DNA from: Chitinophagaceae bacterium
GTDB taxonomy: Bacteria > Bacteroidota > Bacteroidia > Chitinophagales > Chitinophagaceae
Reading direction: 5' to 3'
NCBI GenBank assembly: GCA_947483345.1
Contig: CANKNL010000142.1
Coordinates: forward strand, 1-7,913
DNA: 7,913 nt
Below the pieces are notes generated by a model. The model searched no databases and had not been told where the DNA came from. It worked only from the letters and a program-made list of their open reading frames with translations. The position numbers and the translations under genes are program-made. Positions within the stretch are counted from its first letter, which is position 1. Every line of letters starts with the position of its first letter. This document shows positions 4,990 to 7,913 of the stretch, in pieces.

Positions 4990-7913
4990 TTAATACCTGC
5001 CTTCTTCTTCATTATATTTGGTTCCCGGTATGTCTATTCCTAATTTAACTTTATTCAGCCTGTCACTTAATTCAAAGTTTAATTTTTCAGTATCATTTAT
5101 GTAATAGCTTTTACATACATAAATGACAACGGCCTCATTTCCGGGTGTTACAATTGGTAAAAAGGCAGGGAATAAATAAACCGGATATAATTTTATTCTA
5201 TTGCCCGATCTTTTTGTCCAGGTCAGCATCATGGCACCGGTTAGAAAATCTGTTTTACTGTTATTCTGGATCAGGAATTTAATATAAACACTCGATCCTT
5301 CAAAATCAATGGCCTGGCAGGTTAACTTAATTTTATCTTCAGTTGTATTAATAGTTAACCTTGGTGTTGCAGCTACCATATCCCTGAAAATGGTTGCATT
5401 TTCCATGGTATTTACAGCGCCTTCGTTAAAAGGTTGTTCGGGCGGCAGCGTGGTGAAATCAATAGTTGGATATTTGGCTTTCAATTCAGCATTACTATAA
5501 GGTATAGGTGCCATTTTTACAAGGGGTGCATCAATGGGAGGTTTATCTTTTGATTTAGGCTCTGTATTTATTTTTTCGGGCACAATTGGCTTAGCGATAT
5601 CAGATTTAGCAATTTCCGTTTTTTTATTTTTAGCATTAATCTCTTTCGCCATTTGATAGTTAACGATTTCCAATCTTTGTTTTGCATAGTCATGATCGGG
5701 TCGAATGGCCAAAACCTCGCTATAGGCAACCTTGGCCATGGCATAGTTTTTTTCTCTTACAGCCTGGTCGGCACGTTTAAGTGCATCCCTGTATTTTAGA
5801 TCTAACTCTTCCTCTTTTTTATAGGCTGCCAGTTTTGCCCTGTCTTCATTCTCTTTTTGCACATTTTTTATCTCTGCAGTGATATAATTTATTTGGGTTT
5901 TAGGATAATATTCATTGGGTTTAATGGTTAATGCATCTTTATAGGCCGCAATGGCATTTTCATAAGCTTTTGCAATCAGAAAACTATCACCTGTTGACAC
6001 TTTTTGTTCAAATTTATGATCCACTTCAGTAGCCTTTGAAACAGCTTCTAATTTAGTCTGAATGTCTTTTAGCTGTATTTTAGGTTCTTCTTCTAAGGGG
6101 TTTAATTGTAATGCTTCCTGATATGATTTTTTGGCACTGACAAAATCGGCTTTCAAATAATATGATTTTGCTTTCGACATCACCAATATATATTTCTTTT
6201 TCATTTCAACAGCACTGGCAATACTGTCTTTTTTAAGTTTTTCAGCAGTCGCTATCTGGTCAAGTTTAAGCTGTATCTGATTTATTTTGTCAATAGGCAA
6301 TTTTTCTAAAGGTTTAAGCAAAGCGGCATCAGCATATAATTTCCGGGCTTTTAAATAGTTGCCATTACCAAATTCTATTAAAGCTTTATCAATGACTGCA
6401 GTATATTGTGTATTCAATTCTATTTCCTTAGTCAACTTTATTTTGTCAGCCTTTTCTTTAACTCTTTGTTCTTCAAATATTTTATCTATTACAGCAATTT
6501 GATCAACCGGCCATTTATCATTACTCAAAACAGAGGCCTTAACATATTCAATTTTAGAAGCCTCATATTTATTTTTATTAAATAATTTATCAGCTTCTTT
6601 TATCAATGCTTTATAGTCTTTTTCGCGGGTTTGTTTTTCTTTTTCTTCCTGCTTTATTCTTTCTTTTACCTGTCGTTCAGTTTCCAGCTGTGAGATCATT
6701 TTTTTCTTATCAGCATCTTCCTTTTCCCTTAATTTTTGTATGGTTTTTAATTGCTCAGTTGGCCAGGCCCTTTTATCAATACTGATTGCCTTGTTATAAG
6801 CCAAAATTGCATTTTCAAAATCTCTTGCAGTATAGAGCTTATCAGCCGTTTTTATAGCAGCATTATAATCTGCTTCCAGTCTGGCTTTCTCTTTATTTTT
6901 TTGTTCTAAAGCTAAATCAGATAAACGTTTTTGTTTATCTGCATTTTCTTTTGCCAGGGCTTCTGCCTGCAGTTTATTTATTTTAGTTATCTGATCAAGT
7001 GGATATGATTTTTTGGTTAAGCCGGAGACTTTGATGTATGCGGCTTTTGCATTTTCATAATCTCCAGCCTTAAATAATTTATCCGCATTTTCAATAGTGC
7101 TGGTATACTTGACTTCCAATTCAGATTTTTCCTTTTCACGGTTTTCCAGATCATCAATTTTTTTTAGTTGATTGGTGGCCAATACATCGTTCTGCTTAAT
7201 AACCAGGGCTTGTTCATAGGATACACGGGCTTCAATAAGTTTTTCTTTCTTTAAGGCTTTGTCGCCACTGGTGATATATTCTTTGTATAAATTGTCAAGC
7301 TTTTGTTGTTCATTTTTATCTGTTTCTGCAGTCAATTGTGCTTCAATTATTTCCAATTGACGTTTAGCATAATTATCTCCTGGCTTTATGTCCAGGGCTT
7401 TTTTATAATTGTCCTGAGCTTTGGCATATTTTTTTGCATTGAAGTTAGATTTGGCGGTAGCAATGATGTCAATATATTGTTTGTTTAGTTCAAGGCTGCT
7501 GTTTTTTTCTTTATCCGCCAGTCTTATCCTTATTTCATCAAGTCTTTGCTTAGGGATCTGATCGTTAGGTCTTAGAGTTGCCGCTTTCTCAAAATTCAGT
7601 TTTGCGGAGGTATAGTCCTGTTGTTTAATATTCATGTCTCCTTGCTCCAGTAAGGCATAATAATTGGCAGCCGTATTTTCAGCAGATCTGTCTTTTTTAC
7701 TTTTTTTTGTCTCTTTGCCCGAAACCTCCGGATTTTTACTGACAATCATTTTTGAACTGGCTTGGTCTCTGATATGTTGTTCCAGTTTTTTTGTAGTGGA
7801 ATAATCATAATCCATTTCTGCATCATTATTATAATCGATATTTTTCTTAAATACAATTACAAATTTGTGATTTCGGCCTCCTTCGGTAACCAGTAAGGGC
7901 GCTGATTTTGTCC
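4990..7913 (-). CDS. Large TPR-like repeat protein with coiled-coil linkers and C-terminal beta domain (N-terminus beyond window)
   Basis: The frame from the stop at 4990-4992 remains open past the ATG at 7813-7815 to the right edge, adding 32 codons that read like protein (for example KFVIVFKKNIDY). The true start is therefore probably outside the window, and the visible product is at least 973 residues. Numbering from that internal Met (941 residues), I count about ten related helical-hairpin repeats starting near 52, 113, 177, 236, 317, 401, 471, 541, 600 and 674. Each has a pattern like ADKLFKAGDYENAKAAY, then a short loop with KP or WP and a third helix with QI..I. Spacing is about 60-85 residues, joined by K/E-rich likely coiled coils. 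A proline/lysine linker (about 735-775) leads to a beta-rich C-terminal domain (about 805-935). The repeats suggest a scaffold for protein contacts, probably in the envelope, but the signal peptide, if any, is not visible. The lytic transglycosylase follows 50 bp downstream, suggesting a shared peptidoglycan-related role. Confidence 0.88.
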   Translation of the reverse strand, partial: TKSAPLLVTEGGRNHKFVIVFKKNIDYNNDAEMDYDYSTTKKLEQHIRDQASSKMIVSKNPEVSGKETKKSKKDRSAENTAANYYALLEQGDMNIKQQDYTSAKLNFEKAATLRPNDQIPKQRLDEIRIRLADKEKNSSLELNKQYIDIIATAKSNFNAKKYAKAQDNYKKALDIKPGDNYAKRQLEIIEAQLTAETDKNEQQKLDNLYKEYITSGDKALKKEKLIEARVSYEQALVIKQNDVLATNQLKKIDDLENREKEKSELEVKYTSTIENADKLFKAGDYENAKAAYIKVSGLTKKSYPLDQITKINKLQAEALAKENADKQKRLSDLALEQKNKEKARLEADYNAAIKTADKLYTARDFENAILAYNKAISIDKRAWPTEQLKTIQKLREKEDADKKKMISQLETERQVKERIKQEEKEKQTREKDYKALIKEADKLFNKNKYEASKIEYVKASVLSNDKWPVDQIAVIDKIFEEQRVKEKADKIKLTKEIELNTQYTAVIDKALIEFGNGNYLKARKLYADAALLKPLEKLPIDKINQIQLKLDQIATAEKLKKDSIASAVEMKKKYILVMSKAKSYYLKADFVSAKKSYQEALQLNPLEEEPKIQLKDIQTKLEAVSKATEVDHKFEQKVSTGDSFLIAKAYENAIAAYKDALTIKPNEYYPKTQINYITAEIKNVQKENEDRAKLAAYKKEEELDLKYRDALKRADQAVREKNYAMAKVAYSEVLAIRPDHDYAKQRLEIVNYQMAKEINAKNKKTEIAKSDIAKPIVPEKINTEPKSKDKPPIDAPLVKMAPIPYSNAELKAKYPTIDFTTLPPEQPFNEGAVNTMENATIFRDMVAATPRLTINTTEDKIKLTCQAIDFEGSSVYIKFLIQNNSKTDFLTGAMMLTWTKRSGNRIKLYPVYLFPAFLPIVTPGNEAVVIYVCKSYYINDTEKLNFELSDRLNKVKLGIDIPGTKYNEEEGRY

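Noticed and set aside
5309..7488. Plus-strand open frames at 5309-5500 and 7303-7488
   Set aside because: They are antisense to the repeat protein; the hydrophobic runs come from lysine/glutamate codons read backwards.
5700..7660. Possible CRISPR or DNA-level tandem repeat in the repeat-protein gene
   Set aside because: The periodicity is at the protein level only; the DNA units differ widely in sequence and spacing.

Overview
The window looks like chromosomal DNA from a member of the Bacteroidota, most likely a Chitinophagaceae- or Sphingobacteriia-like lineage. It is AT-rich, and most starts lack a clear Shine-Dalgarno sequence. A near-consensus Bacteroidota promoter (TAnnTTTG -7 box) precedes the tRNA, whose CCA end is not encoded. 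The protein families (DUF4199, a DPM1-like GT2 enzyme, a metal-site-deficient dihydroorotase homologue) are typical of this phylum. No phage, transposon, CRISPR or defence genes are visible, and the region reads as ordinary housekeeping chromosome.

Layout: (1) Positions 1-2536, minus strand, hold a very tight three-gene cluster transcribed right to left: a dihydroorotase-family protein, a four-helix DUF4199 membrane protein and a GT2 glycosyltransferase that runs off the left edge. Gaps are only 4 and 5 bp. (2) Positions 2537-3038 form a regulatory and RNA block: back-to-back promoters that appear to share a palindromic TTTTAAAA, a tRNA-Pro(GGG), its intrinsic terminator, an imperfect inverted repeat, and a second copy of 12 bp from the tRNA 3' end. 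(3) Positions 3039-3722, plus strand, encode a secreted PEGA-like protein. (4) A perfect 20-bp hairpin at 3748-3790 separates it from the convergent genes to its right. (5) Positions 3809-7913, minus strand, hold a large TPR-like repeat protein that runs off the right edge, followed 50 bp downstream by a secreted SLT-family lytic transglycosylase.

Two cell-envelope themes run through the window: lipid-linked sugar transfer (GT2 with DUF4199), and peptidoglycan cleavage next to a large repeat scaffold. The most notable single observation is that the dihydroorotase homologue has lost nearly all recognisable metal ligands and the catalytic aspartate while keeping much of the family scaffold, so it is probably not an active dihydroorotase. 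A second is that the repeat protein's reading frame stays open through the right edge, so the ATG at 7815 is probably internal. I did not find convincing evidence for a wholly new multi-gene system.
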